A stretch of 64,000 nt of DNA from Pseudarthrobacter raffinosi (GCF_023913735.1 NZ_JAMXBH010000006.1:62001-126000), one strand, 5' to 3'; counted from the stretch's first letter, positions 10,043-19,952 are shown. The notes: generated by a model not told the origin, from the letters alone. Made by a program: numbers and translations.

Positions 10043-11257
10043 TCAGGCGGCGGCTTCGTCCTGCTGAAACTCCGGGGCCGCCAGCGAACGCGGCGTGACC
10101 TCGAGTGCCGGCGGAGTGAGCAGCCCGGATTCATCCATGGCATTGAGCTTCCGTGCGGTAGGCAGGATCCGCGCTTCCAGGGTGCCGATCAGGGCGTTGT
10201 ACCGGTCCACCGAGGACTTCAGGGACGAACCGAGCTTGCCCACGTTATCGCCGAGCGTTCCCATACGTTCGTACAGCTGGCGGGCGAGGTCGAACAGTTC
10301 CCGCGCGCTGTCCGTCAGCACGTCCTGGCGCCACGTGAAAGCCACCGATTTGAGCACCGCGAGCAGTGTACTGGGCGAGGCAAGAACCACATTCCTGGAA
10401 AGCGCGTAGTCCAACAGAGTCGCATCGGCTGTCAGGGCGGCGGCCAGGATGGATTCGGCCGGCAGGAAGCAGATCACCAGCTCGGGGGAGTTCCCGGGGA
10501 TGTCCCAGTACTTCTTGTTGCTGAGCGAGTCCACGTGGGCCCGCAGCGCTTTGGCGTGGGCAGTCAGCAGGGATTGCTGGCTGCCGGGATTCCCGGTTGT
10601 ACCCGTTTCCTGGCGCGCACCCAGCTCCTGGGCCTCCAGGTAGGAGGACAACGGCACCTTGGCGTCCACCACGAGCTGCTTCTGGCCCGGCAGCTGGACG
10701 ACGAGGTCGGGACGGACCGCTGAATCGGCCCCGGCGCTGTGGACCTGCTCCAGGAAATCCACGTGCTTGAGCATGCCCGATGCCTCGACCACTCGGCGCA
10801 ATTGAACTTCGCCCCACTGTCCACGAGCACTGTTGGAGCGCAACGCTGACTCGAGGGCGTGCGTGGACCGGATCAGCTGGGCATCGGAAAGCCTTGCCTC
10901 CTGAAGCTGTTGCGCCAGCTGGCCGTACTGTTCCAGGCGGTCGCGTTCCAGCAGTGCCACCTGCTGCTGCACCGCGGTCAGCTTTTCCGCCACGGGGGCG
11001 AGTGCCCGGAGGACGCTCCCGTCCTGATTGCGGGACTCGCCGAGTTCCCGGTTCTGCATCGAGAGCAGCCGGCGCTCCGCGTCCGCGGCGGCGAACTGGG
11101 CGCTGACCTCGGAAAGCCGCGACGAGACGGCGTCGAAGTCCTCCTCAAAGGCACGACTGTGCCGGCGGAGGGAAAAGTAGGTGGTGCCGGCGCCGGCGAC
11201 GGCACCCACCAGCAGCATCAACAGGGCAAGAATCAGGGCTAGAGCATCCATATCCAC
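10043..11257 (-). CDS. rmuC: DNA recombination protein RmuC
   Basis: A 404-residue RmuC-family protein. An N-terminal membrane anchor (about residues 4-26) is followed by a coiled-coil region (about 30-125) and the RmuC nuclease-like domain (RGQWGEVQLRRVVEASGM, then PDLVVQLPGQKQLVVDAKVPLSSY, then GNSPELVICFLPAE). RmuC limits recombination at inverted repeats in E. coli. Start is GTG at 11257, with an in-frame ATG two codons later (11251) as an alternative; neither has a clear Shine-Dalgarno sequence. It is convergent with ispH and divergent from ychF. Confidence 0.92.
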   Translation of the reverse strand: MDMDALALILALLMLLVGAVAGAGTTYFSLRRHSRAFEEDFDAVSSRLSEVSAQFAAADAERRLLSMQNRELGESRNQDGSVLRALAPVAEKLTAVQQQVALLERDRLEQYGQLAQQLQEARLSDAQLIRSTHALESALRSNSARGQWGEVQLRRVVEASGMLKHVDFLEQVHSAGADSAVRPDLVVQLPGQKQLVVDAKVPLSSYLEAQELGARQETGTTGNPGSQQSLLTAHAKALRAHVDSLSNKKYWDIPGNSPELVICFLPAESILAAALTADATLLDYALSRNVVLASPSTLLAVLKSVAFTWRQDVLTDSARELFDLARQLYERMGTLGDNVGKLGSSLKSSVDRYNALIGTLEARILPTARKLNAMDESGLLTPPALEVTPRSLAAPEFQQDEAAA

Positions 11258-11367
11258 ACTGTGGCATACCCCTGTGACAATTTACGGAACCGACATATTC
11301 GACCAGACCTTCCAGCATGTGCCGACACTGCGGGGGACCGCCTGGGGCCCATGCGTCCGGCAACCGG

Positions 11368-11381
11368 TAGAATCAATGCTC
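11368..11381 (+). promoter_or_regulatory. -10 element of ychF
   Basis: TAGAAT (11368-11373) lies 8 bases before the GTG at 11382, and 2 bases before the in-frame ATG at 11376. The spacing favours the GTG as a leaderless start. Confidence 0.4.
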
Positions 11382-12467
11382 GTGGCTCTTACTATTGGCA
11401 TCGTCGGACTGCCCAACGTCGGCAAATCAACTCTTTTCAACGCACTGACCCGGAACCAGGTGCTGGCTGCGAACTATCCGTTCGCTACCATCGAACCCAA
11501 TGTCGGCGTCGTGAACTTGCCGGATCCCCGGCTCCAGCAGCTAGCTGACATCTTTGGCTCGCAGCGCCTCCTGCCCGCTCCGGTGTCCTTCGTGGACATT
11601 GCCGGCATCGTGAAGGGTGCATCGGAGGGCGAAGGCCTGGGCAACAAGTTCCTTGCCAACATCCGTGAGGCCGAGGCCATTGCCCAGGTGGTCCGGGTGT
11701 TTGATGACCCCGACGTCATCCACGTCGACGGCAAAGTGGATCCCCGCTCGGACATGGAAACCATCAACACCGAGCTGATCCTGGCTGACCTTCAGACCAT
11801 CGAAAATGCCATTCCTCGGATCGAAAAAGAAGTCAAGATCAAGAAGCGGGAGGCTGCCGAACTGGCGGCCATCAAGGCTGCGCAGGCGGTCCTGGAACGC
11901 GGGGACACGGTCTTCTCCTCGATCACGAGCGACAAGCTGGAGATGGAGTACCTCAAGGAGCTCAGCCTCCTGACCGCGAAGCCGTTCATCTACGTCTTCA
12001 ACTCCGACGAAGGCATCCTGGGCAGCCCGGGGAAGCAGGACGAACTGCGGGCCATGGTGGCCCCGGCGGACGCCATCTTCCTGGACGCGAAGCTCGAATC
12101 CGACCTTGTGGAGCTGGACGAGGAGGAAGCGCGCGAAATGCTGGAAATGAACGGCCAGGACGAGTCCGGCCTCGACCAGCTGGCACGCGTCGGCTTCCAC
12201 ACCCTGGGCCTCCAGACGTACCTCACGGCCGGTCCGAAGGAAACACGCGCCTGGACCATCCACCAGGGCGACACCGCGCCGCAGGCAGCAGGCGTCATCC
12301 ACAGCGACTTCCAGCGTGGCTTCATCAAGGCTGAAGTGGTTTCCTTCCATGACCTCATCGAGGCCGGTTCCATGGCTGAAGCCAAGTCCCGTGGCAAGGT
12401 ACGCATCGAAGGTAAAGAGTACGTGATGGCTGACGGCGATGTGGTGGAGTTCCGCTTCAACGTCTGA
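11382..12467 (+). CDS. ychF: Redox-regulated ATPase YchF (Obg-like)
   Basis: A 361-residue YchF/OLA1 protein, a ribosome-associated translation-factor-class P-loop NTPase that prefers ATP. G1 is GLPNVGKS (9-16), the G3 region is [20 protein letters not shown], and the G4 position reads NSDE instead of the GTPase NKxD, in line with ATP preference. A coiled coil follows (about 125-175) and a C-terminal TGS domain (ending [10 protein letters not shown]). The GTG start gives the exact family length and the usual MALTIGIVG opening. An ATG two codons upstream is possible. Confidence 0.96.
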   Translation: MALTIGIVGLPNVGKSTLFNALTRNQVLAANYPFATIEPNVGVVNLPDPRLQQLADIFGSQRLLPAPVSFVDIAGIVKGASEGEGLGNKFLANIREAEAIAQVVRVFDDPDVIHVDGKVDPRSDMETINTELILADLQTIENAIPRIEKEVKIKKREAAELAAIKAAQAVLERGDTVFSSITSDKLEMEYLKELSLLTAKPFIYVFNSDEGILGSPGKQDELRAMVAPADAIFLDAKLESDLVELDEEEAREMLEMNGQDESGLDQLARVGFHTLGLQTYLTAGPKETRAWTIHQGDTAPQAAGVIHSDFQRGFIKAEVVSFHDLIEAGSMAEAKSRGKVRIEGKEYVMADGDVVEFRFNV

Positions 12468-12491
12468 TTCCGGACAGGCAAAGGAGACGGC

Positions 12492-14255
12492 ATGCCCGTG
12501 AGGCGTCTGATTCAGGTCATCACCGGGGCCGTCGCTGCGGCGCTGGTTATCTCGGGGTGCTCCGCTTCGGGGGGAGCGCCTCCGGTGGTGGTAGGTGAAA
12601 CGAACCGCGGCGGCAGCGCCACCGTGGCCGAGGTGAACGCCTTCACGTCCTTCAACCCGTTCAGCGCCGACGGAAACACGGACATCAACACCAAGATCGG
12701 CCATATCACCCATTCCGGGTTCTACTACGTGGATGACACCGAGAAGGTGGTCCGGAACGAGAAATTCGGCCGGTACGAGAAGATCTCCGACAAGCCGCTG
12801 AAGGTGAAGTACACCGTCAATGAGGGTGTGAAATGGTCCGACGGCGAAGCCATCGACGCCGGCGACCTCCTCCTGTCCTGGGCCGCCGGCTCGGGCTACT
12901 TCGACGACGCTGAACCCCATACGGGGACCGGCACCTCGTACTTTTCGGCCGCGGCTGACAAGAGCGGCCTGGGGTCCACCGCGCTCCCGGAGATCGGCAG
13001 TGACGGGCGTTCCATCACGCTGGAATACGCCGCGCCGTACGCTGATTGGGAAGTAGCGTTCGACGTCGGGCTCCCGGCCCATGTTGTCGCCGCTAAAAGC
13101 GGCCTCAATGACGAAGGCGATCTTGTTGATCTGATCAGGGAGTCGCCCCGGGGCGACACCGGACAGCCCTCGGCCAACGCCCCGCTGAAGCGGGTCAGCG
13201 ACTTCTGGAATTCCGGCTTCGACGCCAAGACGCTTCCTGACGATCCTGCGATGTACCTTTCAAGCGGCCCGTACATTGTCCGGGACATCGTTCCGGACGC
13301 CTCGATCCGGTTGGTCCGGAACAGGGACTATGTCTGGGGACCGGAGCCCTACCTCGATGACATCACCGTAAGGTTCACCGGTGCCGCCTCTACCGCCATC
13401 GCCGCCCTCAGGAACGGCCAGGCGGACATCATCGCCCCGCAGCCCTCTGCCGGCACCGAAAGCCTCTTCGACGGACTGGTGGAGCAGGGCAATACCGTCC
13501 AGCGCTACAGCCAGTCCGGCTACGACCACCTCGATCTCAACTTTTCGGGGCTGTTCGCGGACAAGAATGTCCGGGAGGCCTTCCTGAAGACTGTTCCGCG
13601 CCAGGAGATCGTGGATGACGTGGTGGGCGGATTTGTCGCCGACGCGAAACCCCTGGACTCGCACGTCTTCCTGCCACCCCATCCGAAGTATCCGGACGCC
13701 GTGAAAAACAACGGTTCGGCCGATTACTCTGACGTGGACATCCAAGGCGCGAAGTCGCAATTGCGGGATGCTGCCCCGACGGTCCGCATTCTGTACAACA
13801 GGGACAACCCCAACCGCGTGCGGGCCTTCTCCCTGATCCGCGACTCCGCCCGCCTCGCCGGATTCACCGTTGAAGACGCGGGCCTCGGCAGCTCGGACTG
13901 GGCGAAAGCGCTCGGCGGCGGCAGCTACGACGCAGCCATCCTCGGTTCTATCGGACCCGGGGTCGGCGTCAGCCGCGTCCCGCAGATCTTTAAGACCGGT
14001 GGCGGCAGCAACTTCAACGGATTTTCCGACGGCGACGCAGACAAAGCCATGGAGCAACTGTCCGGCACTACGGACCTTGCAAAGCAGGACGAACTGTTGG
14101 CTGACATCGACAAACGCGTGTGGTACAGCGCGTACGGCCTGCCGCTGTACCAGACCACTGGAACCGTGGCTTTCAGCAGCCGCGTGACGGGTATCAAGCC
14201 CAGCTCAGGCCCTTTGGGCGTTTGGTGGAATGTGTGGGAGTGGCGCCGGAAATAG
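12492..14255 (+). CDS. Peptide-type ABC substrate-binding lipoprotein (family 5)
   Basis: A 587-residue lipoprotein with lipobox ISGC (Cys23). The mature part follows the family 5 (OppA/DppA) pattern: a beta-strand opening, KYTVNEGVKWSDGEAIDAGDLLLSW (residues near 102-126), SSGPYIVRDI and a C-terminal YGLPLYQTTG. AAAGGAG lies 5-11 bases before the ATG. The gene begins 24 bases after ychF. No permease or ATPase directly follows, but the complete opp operon starts 277 bases downstream, so this may be a second receptor for that transporter. Ligand unknown. Confidence 0.87.
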   Translation: MPVRRLIQVITGAVAAALVISGCSASGGAPPVVVGETNRGGSATVAEVNAFTSFNPFSADGNTDINTKIGHITHSGFYYVDDTEKVVRNEKFGRYEKISDKPLKVKYTVNEGVKWSDGEAIDAGDLLLSWAAGSGYFDDAEPHTGTGTSYFSAAADKSGLGSTALPEIGSDGRSITLEYAAPYADWEVAFDVGLPAHVVAAKSGLNDEGDLVDLIRESPRGDTGQPSANAPLKRVSDFWNSGFDAKTLPDDPAMYLSSGPYIVRDIVPDASIRLVRNRDYVWGPEPYLDDITVRFTGAASTAIAALRNGQADIIAPQPSAGTESLFDGLVEQGNTVQRYSQSGYDHLDLNFSGLFADKNVREAFLKTVPRQEIVDDVVGGFVADAKPLDSHVFLPPHPKYPDAVKNNGSADYSDVDIQGAKSQLRDAAPTVRILYNRDNPNRVRAFSLIRDSARLAGFTVEDAGLGSSDWAKALGGGSYDAAILGSIGPGVGVSRVPQIFKTGGGSNFNGFSDGDADKAMEQLSGTTDLAKQDELLADIDKRVWYSAYGLPLYQTTGTVAFSSRVTGIKPSSGPLGVWWNVWEWRRK

Positions 14256-14332
14256 GCCCTCCTGGGGCTTGTCGTCCTAGTGGGAGCCCGCCCCCGTCCT
14301 CGATTCGCAGCATCCCCTACCAACGAGTAGCA

Positions 14333-14348
14333 TGTGATTTGCGCCACT
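14333..14348. promoter_or_regulatory. CRP/GlxR-like half-palindrome upstream of oppA
   Basis: TGTGATTTGCGCCACT fits TGTGA-N6-TCACA in the left arm and loosely in the right. It lies about 185 bases before oppA. A resemblance only. Confidence 0.25.
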
Positions 14349-14450
14349 TCCGGGTACCGGCTAGTTATTGGCGATTAACTGGTTACGGTTTAGCAACGGA
14401 GTACCAGTATTTGGACTTTGTGCGGTTAGGCTACTCATATATGTAGGCCA

Positions 14451-14473
14451 CGTCACAGTGGGAACCTGTGACG
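14451..14473 (+). repeat. Perfect 8-bp inverted repeat in the oppA leader
   Basis: CGTCACAG (14451-14458) and CTGTGACG (14466-14473) are exact inverse complements around a 7-base spacer, 60 bases before the oppA ATG. As RNA it forms a stable hairpin in the leader; as DNA it could be an operator. Confidence 0.5.
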
Positions 14474-14532
14474 GGCCTGCCGGGGAGCAAAAGATTTCCC
14501 CTGAACATCTCCCACAACTCATAGGAGGCGGA

Positions 14533-16218
14533 ATGCGTTTCACGCGCACTTCCAAAGCACTCGGCATGGTGGCGATCGCAGCCCTTGCCCTGACAGGCTG
14601 CGGCGCTGGAGGCGGCAGCAATGATGGTGCCAGCCAGTCGGCCGGCGATCCCAACAAGGTGATCACCGCGTACAGCAACGAACCACAGAACCCCTTGCTA
14701 CCGGCAAATACGAACGAAGTTTATGGCGGCCGCGTTGTCGAGCTGCTCTTCGAAGGCCTGCGGAGCTACGATGCCGACGGCAAGCCGGTCAACGCCCTGG
14801 CAGAGTCCATTGAGTCCTCTGACGCCCAGAACTGGACCATCAAGGTCAAGCAGGGCCAGAAGTTCACGAACGGTGAAGCGATCACCGCCAAGACGTTCGT
14901 TGATTCCTGGAACTTCGCAGCGAACTCCAAGAACCTGCAGAACAACGGATTCTTCTTCGAGTCCATCGCGGGCTATGCAGATGTCTCGGCCGTGACCACC
15001 GAAAAAGCAGCTGACGGCAAGACCACCACCACTCCGGCGCCCACCGCCGAGACAATGTCCGGCCTGACGGCCACGGATGATTCGACCCTCACGGTGAAGC
15101 TGGCTCAGCCGGAAGCTGACTGGTCGCTGCGCCTCGGTTACTCGGCGTTCTTCCCGCTGCCGTCCGCTGCTTTGGCGGATCCAAAGACCTTCGGCGAAAA
15201 CCCCGTAGGCAACGGTCCGTACAAGTTCGAAAAGACCGGCTCCTGGGTCCATGACCAGTCGATCTCCCTCGTCAAGAACGCTGACTACAGCGGTCCGCGC
15301 GAATCGAAGAACGGTGGCGTGACCTTCAAGTTCTACACCGATCCGGGCCCCGCATACACGGATCTTCAGGCCAACAACCTGGACATCTCGGATGTACTGC
15401 CGTCCAACGCACTGAAGACCTACGTCTCAGACTTCCAGGACAGGAACGCCACGAAGCCGGTGGCCACCAACTCCACCCTGAACATCCCGGGTTACAACCC
15501 GAACTTCCAGGGTGAAGCCGGAAAGCTGCGCCGCCAGGCACTGTCGTACGCCATTAACCGCGAAGAGATCGCCAAGGTGGTCTTCAACGGAACCCGCACC
15601 CCGGCCAAGGCCTTCGCGCCGCCCGTTATCGACGGATTCAAGGAAGGCCTCAAGGGCAGCGAAATCCTGAAGTTTGACGCCGCGAAGGCCAAGGACCTGT
15701 GGGCCCAGGCTGACAAGATCCAGCCGTACGACAATTCCAAGCCGCTGCAGATTGCCTCCAACACTGATGGTGGCAACAAGGAATGGATTGACGCCGTTGC
15801 CAACGGCTTCAAGAACAACCTCGGCATTCAGGCCGAAATCCAGCCTTTTGCCAAGTTCGCTGAAGTGCTGAACCTGCGCAAGTCCCAGTCCCTCCCGGGC
15901 CTGAGCCGCGCCGGCTGGCAGGGTGACTACCCGTCGCTCTACAACTTCCTCGGACCGGTCTGGGCAACGGGCGCATCCTCCAACTACGAGAAGTACTCGA
16001 ACCCTGAGTTCGACAAGCTGCTCCAGGAGGGCCTTGCCGCCAAGACCACTGATGAGGCGAACGGCAAGTTCAACCAGGCCCAGGAGATCCTCTTCGAGGA
16101 CCTGCCCGGACTGCCGCTCTGGGACCAGGCAAAGCCGATTGTGTGGAGCGAAAACGTTGTGAAGGCCGAAACCGGCTGGAATGGCGGAATCCTCTACTAC
16201 AACATCACGGCCAAGTAG
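14533..16218 (+). CDS. oppA: Oligopeptide ABC transporter substrate-binding lipoprotein
   Basis: A 561-residue family 5 solute-binding lipoprotein, lipobox LTGC with Cys23. The mature protein has the DppA/OppA features: NEPQNPLLPANTNEVYGG near the start, IKVKQGQKFTNGEAITAKTF (about 100-119), GNGPYKFEKTG and a C-terminal LPGLPLWDQAK. TAGGAGG lies about 5 bases before the ATG; upstream in-frame starts lack this and would add a non-signal sequence. It heads oppA-oppB-oppC-oppDF. Probably binds oligopeptides; other family 5 ligands cannot be excluded. Confidence 0.92.
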   Translation: MRFTRTSKALGMVAIAALALTGCGAGGGSNDGASQSAGDPNKVITAYSNEPQNPLLPANTNEVYGGRVVELLFEGLRSYDADGKPVNALAESIESSDAQNWTIKVKQGQKFTNGEAITAKTFVDSWNFAANSKNLQNNGFFFESIAGYADVSAVTTEKAADGKTTTTPAPTAETMSGLTATDDSTLTVKLAQPEADWSLRLGYSAFFPLPSAALADPKTFGENPVGNGPYKFEKTGSWVHDQSISLVKNADYSGPRESKNGGVTFKFYTDPGPAYTDLQANNLDISDVLPSNALKTYVSDFQDRNATKPVATNSTLNIPGYNPNFQGEAGKLRRQALSYAINREEIAKVVFNGTRTPAKAFAPPVIDGFKEGLKGSEILKFDAAKAKDLWAQADKIQPYDNSKPLQIASNTDGGNKEWIDAVANGFKNNLGIQAEIQPFAKFAEVLNLRKSQSLPGLSRAGWQGDYPSLYNFLGPVWATGASSNYEKYSNPEFDKLLQEGLAAKTTDEANGKFNQAQEILFEDLPGLPLWDQAKPIVWSENVVKAETGWNGGILYYNITAK

Positions 16219-16344
16219 TCTCCATGATCTAACTTGCCGCCAGGCGAATGGGGGTCCGGCACAAAGCCGGGCCCCCATTGTCCTGCACGGCAGGAAGGCA
16301 CAAAATGAAACCCCTTTCTTCGCTCCCCGAAGGCCGGTGATCCA

Positions 16345-17274
16345 GTGGTCCGCTTTATCCTTCGCCGGCTCCTTCAGGCAATCCCCGTCTTACTTGGTAC
16401 CACCCTCTTGGTTTATTACATGGTCTTCGCCCTTCCCGGCGATCCCATTGCCGCGCTCTTCGGAGATCGCCAGCCCCCGCAGGCAGTCATCGATACCCTG
16501 CGCAGCCAGTACCACCTCGATGAACCGTTTTGGGTCCAGTATGGACTTTTCCTCCAGAACATTTTCACCTTTAACCTCGGCAACGACTTCACCGGCCAGC
16601 CGATTGCAGCCTCGTTAGCGAGGGTCTTTCCAGTGACGGCGATGTTGGCCATAGAGGCGCTGGCTATCCAAACCGTATTCGGCGTGGGTTTCGGCGTCTT
16701 TGCGGGACTGCGTCGTGGTGGCTGGTTTGATTCCACCGTGCTGGTGGCTTCGCTCGTGGTCATCGCAGTTCCCACCTTCGTTCTCGGCTTTGCTTTCCAG
16801 TTGGTCTTCGGAGTCCAATTGGGCTGGGCCAAACCGACCGTCGGCGCCAACGCCGATTGGGGCAATTTATTGCTGCCGGCAACGGTTCTGGGCCTGGTGT
16901 CGTTTGCCTACGTGCTCCGGCTGACGCGGGCATCCGTCAGCGAGAGCATGAATGCCGACTACGTGCGGACAGCTACCGCCAAGGGTCTTTCCCGGCCCCG
17001 CGTTGTGGTGGCGCACATCCTGCGCAACTCCCTTATCCCCGTCGTAACGTTCCTAGGCGCAGACCTCGGCGGTCTGATGGGCGGTGCGATTGTCACGGAA
17101 GCCATCTTCAATGTTCCGGGGGTAGGCAACAAGCTCTACCAAGCCACTTTGCGGACTGAAGGGCCCACCATTGTTTCTATAGTCAGCGTGCTGGTGCTGG
17201 TGTTCGTGGTCGCCAACCTGCTCGTTGATCTCCTGTACGCCTGGCTGGACCCGAGGATTCGTTATGACCAGTAG
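16345..17274 (+). CDS. oppB: Oligopeptide ABC transporter permease OppB
   Basis: A 309-residue permease beginning with the OppB-type VRFILRRLLQAIPVLLGTTL. About six membrane helices are visible. The coupling loop is near residues 190-225 (ASVSESMNADYVRTATAKGLSR), and the family motif GGAIVTEAIFNVPGVG follows. Start is GTG. A 126-base gap separates it from oppA, and its last 11 bases overlap oppC. It forms the channel with OppC. Confidence 0.93.
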   Translation: MVRFILRRLLQAIPVLLGTTLLVYYMVFALPGDPIAALFGDRQPPQAVIDTLRSQYHLDEPFWVQYGLFLQNIFTFNLGNDFTGQPIAASLARVFPVTAMLAIEALAIQTVFGVGFGVFAGLRRGGWFDSTVLVASLVVIAVPTFVLGFAFQLVFGVQLGWAKPTVGANADWGNLLLPATVLGLVSFAYVLRLTRASVSESMNADYVRTATAKGLSRPRVVVAHILRNSLIPVVTFLGADLGGLMGGAIVTEAIFNVPGVGNKLYQATLRTEGPTIVSIVSVLVLVFVVANLLVDLLYAWLDPRIRYDQ

Positions 17275-18208
17275 AGATACCCATTTTGTTGCACCCATAG
17301 ATGAGACGCCGCTGCAGGCAACAGATGCCCTGAAGACGGATCAGGCACCACTGAGCCTTTGGGCTGACGCCTGGCGCAAGCTTCGCCGTCGTCCGTTGTT
17401 CATCATTTCGTCGCTGTTGATTCTGACTTTGATCATCATCGCGTTGTTCCCGAGCCTCCTGTCGACGGTGCCGCCGAACGATGACTGCCAACTAGGCAAT
17501 TCCGAGGCCGGTCCAGCGCCCGGGCACCCATTCGGGTTTACGTTCCAGGGGTGCGACATCTATTCGAGGGTGGTCCACGGAACGCAGGCTTCGCTCTCGG
17601 TGGGCGTCCTGTCTGTGCTCTGCGTCGTGATCATCGGCGTGACGATTGGTGCGATCGCGGGTTACTACGGCGGCTGGGTAGATTCCGTCTTGGCCCGGCT
17701 CAGTGATATCTTCTTCGCCTTGCCTTTGGTCCTTGGCGCTCTGGTCATTACCCAGTTGCCCGCCTTCCGGGAGAACAAGAGCGTATGGACCGTGGTGGTG
17801 ATTATTGCCTTGCTCGCGTGGCCGCAAATGGCACGCATGGCTCGCGGCGCGGTCATCGAGGTCCGAAATGCTGATTTTGTCACAGCCGCCCGCGCTCTGG
17901 GCGTGTCGAAGGTTGGGGCACTCTTGCGCCATGTCCTGCCGAACGCACTGGCGCCGATCATCGTTTTGGCAACTTTGGATCTGGGCATATTCATTGTTCT
18001 GGAGGCCACACTGTCGTTCCTAGGCATTGGGTTGCCGCAAAGCATTATGTCCTGGGGCAATGACATTGCGGGTGCGCAGTCGTCCATTCGGACGAAGCCG
18101 GAAATCATGCTTTACCCGGCAGCTGCCCTGTCCATTACAGTGCTCAGCTTCATCATGCTGGGTGACGCTGTGCGTGACGCTCTTGACCCGAAGAGCCGGC
18201 AGCGATGA
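17264..18208 (+). CDS. oppC: Oligopeptide ABC transporter permease OppC
   Basis: A 314-residue permease. The N-terminal cytoplasmic segment (about 45 residues) is followed by a first helix (RRRPLFIISSLLILTLIIIA), a periplasmic loop with PGHPFGFTFQGCDIYSRV, then a five-helix core and the coupling loop NADFVTAARALGVSKVG. The C-terminal family motif SFLGIGLPQSIMSWG is present. The ATG at 17264 lies inside the end of oppB (11-base overlap), preferred over an upstream ATG that would add residues read from the oppB frame. Its stop overlaps the next start (ATGA). Confidence 0.93.
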   Translation: MTSRDTHFVAPIDETPLQATDALKTDQAPLSLWADAWRKLRRRPLFIISSLLILTLIIIALFPSLLSTVPPNDDCQLGNSEAGPAPGHPFGFTFQGCDIYSRVVHGTQASLSVGVLSVLCVVIIGVTIGAIAGYYGGWVDSVLARLSDIFFALPLVLGALVITQLPAFRENKSVWTVVVIIALLAWPQMARMARGAVIEVRNADFVTAARALGVSKVGALLRHVLPNALAPIIVLATLDLGIFIVLEATLSFLGIGLPQSIMSWGNDIAGAQSSIRTKPEIMLYPAAALSITVLSFIMLGDAVRDALDPKSRQR

Positions 18209-19926
18209 GAGGCGAAAAGATGACGATTCCCGACGTTCGCGTCGACGAGGCAGGGTATTCAGGAACCAGTCCCCTTCTGGAAATCCGCGACCTTGCCATC
18301 ACGTTCAAGACCAGCACTGGCGAGGTTCAGGCAGTCCGCAACGCCCACCTGACCATCATGCCCGGGGAGACAGTGGCCATCGTGGGGGAGTCAGGCTCCG
18401 GCAAATCCACAACAGCATTGGCCGCCATCGGCCTGCTGCCCACCAATGGTGCGGTGTCCGGCGGACAGATCCTGCTCGACGGTGAAGACATCGCCCATGC
18501 CACCGAGAAACGGATGATCGAGCTCCGCGGCAATACCATCGGCATGGTTCCGCAGGACCCGATGTCCAACCTGAATCCGGTCTGGAAGATCGGCTATCAG
18601 GTCAAGGAGACCCTCCGCGCGAACGGCCGCCCCAGTGGTCCGGACGACATCGCAAAGGTACTGGCTCAGGCGGGACTTCCGGATGCCCACCGGCGCGCCA
18701 AACAGTACCCGCATGAGTTCTCCGGCGGTATGCGCCAGCGCGCCCTCATTGCCATCGGACTCTCCTGCCAGCCGCGGCTCCTGATCGCGGATGAGCCGAC
18801 GTCGGCACTGGATGTCACGGTCCAGCGACAGATCCTAGATCACCTGGACACCATGACCACGGAATTGGGCACCGCTGTGCTGCTGATCACCCATGACTTG
18901 GGGCTGGCGGCCGAGCGTGCGGACAAGGTGGTGGTCATGTACCGGGGGCAGGTTGTAGAGGCTGGACCGTCGCTGGAGTTGCTCCAGAATCCGCAGCATC
19001 CTTACACGAAACGGCTGGTTGAGTCTGCGCCTTCACTGGCGAGCCGCCGGATCCAGGTCGCCAAGGAACAGGGCGTGGAAGCGTCTGATCTTCTCGCCCC
19101 TGATGCGGAGGCGGCTGCCGCGGACCATGTCCTGGAGATCAGGGACTTGCGCAAGGTCTACAAGCTGCGGCAAGGGCTGGGGAAGTCGACGGATTTCGCA
19201 GCCGTGGACGGGGTCAGCTTCGACGTCGCGAGGGGAACCACTACTGCAATTGTGGGGGAGTCCGGCTCGGGCAAGTCCACCGTGGCAAAAATGGTGCTGC
19301 AGCTCGAAAAGCCGACCGATGGAAAGATTCTTTTCGACGGCGTCGACACCTCGCTGCTGAAAGCGTCGGAACTGTTCAAATTCCGGCGGCGGGTGCAGCC
19401 CATCTTCCAGGATCCTTACGGCTCGTTGGACCCGATGTACAACATCTTCCGTACCATCGAGGAGCCGTTGCGCGTCCATAGGATCGGCGACAAAGCGAGC
19501 CGGGAGAAGAAGGTCCGCCAACTGCTCGACCATGTGGCGCTGCCGCAATCAAGCATGCAGCGGTTCCCGAACGAGCTCTCCGGCGGCCAGCGCCAGCGCG
19601 TTGCCATTGCCCGTGCGCTGGCACTGGATCCGGAAGTGATCATCTGCGACGAAGCCGTGTCCGCGTTGGACGTCCTGGTCCAGGCGCAGGTGCTGAACCT
19701 GCTCGCGGACCTGCAGGCCAACCTCGGGCTGACCTACCTCTTTATCACCCATGACCTGGCTGTGGTGCGGCAGATTGCCGACCACGTCTGTGTGATGGAA
19801 AAGGGCAAGCTGGTGGAGACCGGTTCCACGGACGACGTCTTCGAGTCCCCGCAGCAGGAGTACACGAAGGCGCTGCTCAACGCCATTCCCGGTGCGAAGC
19901 TGATGCTTCCGCCCGAAGTGGCCTGA
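18205..19926 (+). CDS. Oligopeptide ABC transporter ATPase, fused OppD-OppF
   Basis: A 573-residue protein with two complete nucleotide-binding domains joined by a roughly 40-residue linker, so one polypeptide replaces separate OppD and OppF. First half: Walker A GESGSGKS (61-68), signature FSGGMRQR (about 172), Walker [13 protein letters not shown]. Second half: Walker A at about 351-358, signature LSGGQRQR (about 458), Walker B VIICDEAVSALD. Each half ends in the oligopeptide-specific extension with a P-H/Q-x-YTK motif. Fusions of this kind are common in actinobacteria. The ATG overlaps oppC by 4 bases; a second ATG at 18220 is possible. Confidence 0.93.
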   Translation: MRGEKMTIPDVRVDEAGYSGTSPLLEIRDLAITFKTSTGEVQAVRNAHLTIMPGETVAIVGESGSGKSTTALAAIGLLPTNGAVSGGQILLDGEDIAHATEKRMIELRGNTIGMVPQDPMSNLNPVWKIGYQVKETLRANGRPSGPDDIAKVLAQAGLPDAHRRAKQYPHEFSGGMRQRALIAIGLSCQPRLLIADEPTSALDVTVQRQILDHLDTMTTELGTAVLLITHDLGLAAERADKVVVMYRGQVVEAGPSLELLQNPQHPYTKRLVESAPSLASRRIQVAKEQGVEASDLLAPDAEAAAADHVLEIRDLRKVYKLRQGLGKSTDFAAVDGVSFDVARGTTTAIVGESGSGKSTVAKMVLQLEKPTDGKILFDGVDTSLLKASELFKFRRRVQPIFQDPYGSLDPMYNIFRTIEEPLRVHRIGDKASREKKVRQLLDHVALPQSSMQRFPNELSGGQRQRVAIARALALDPEVIICDEAVSALDVLVQAQVLNLLADLQANLGLTYLFITHDLAVVRQIADHVCVMEKGKLVETGSTDDVFESPQQEYTKALLNAIPGAKLMLPPEVA

Positions 19927-19952
19927 TCCGGCCGCAGCATCCCGGGTTAAGG

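Noticed and set aside
11541..13082. A 513-codon minus-strand frame spanning ychF and the next gene
   Set aside because: It crosses two real genes and an intergenic gap, with no Shine-Dalgarno sequence or domain.
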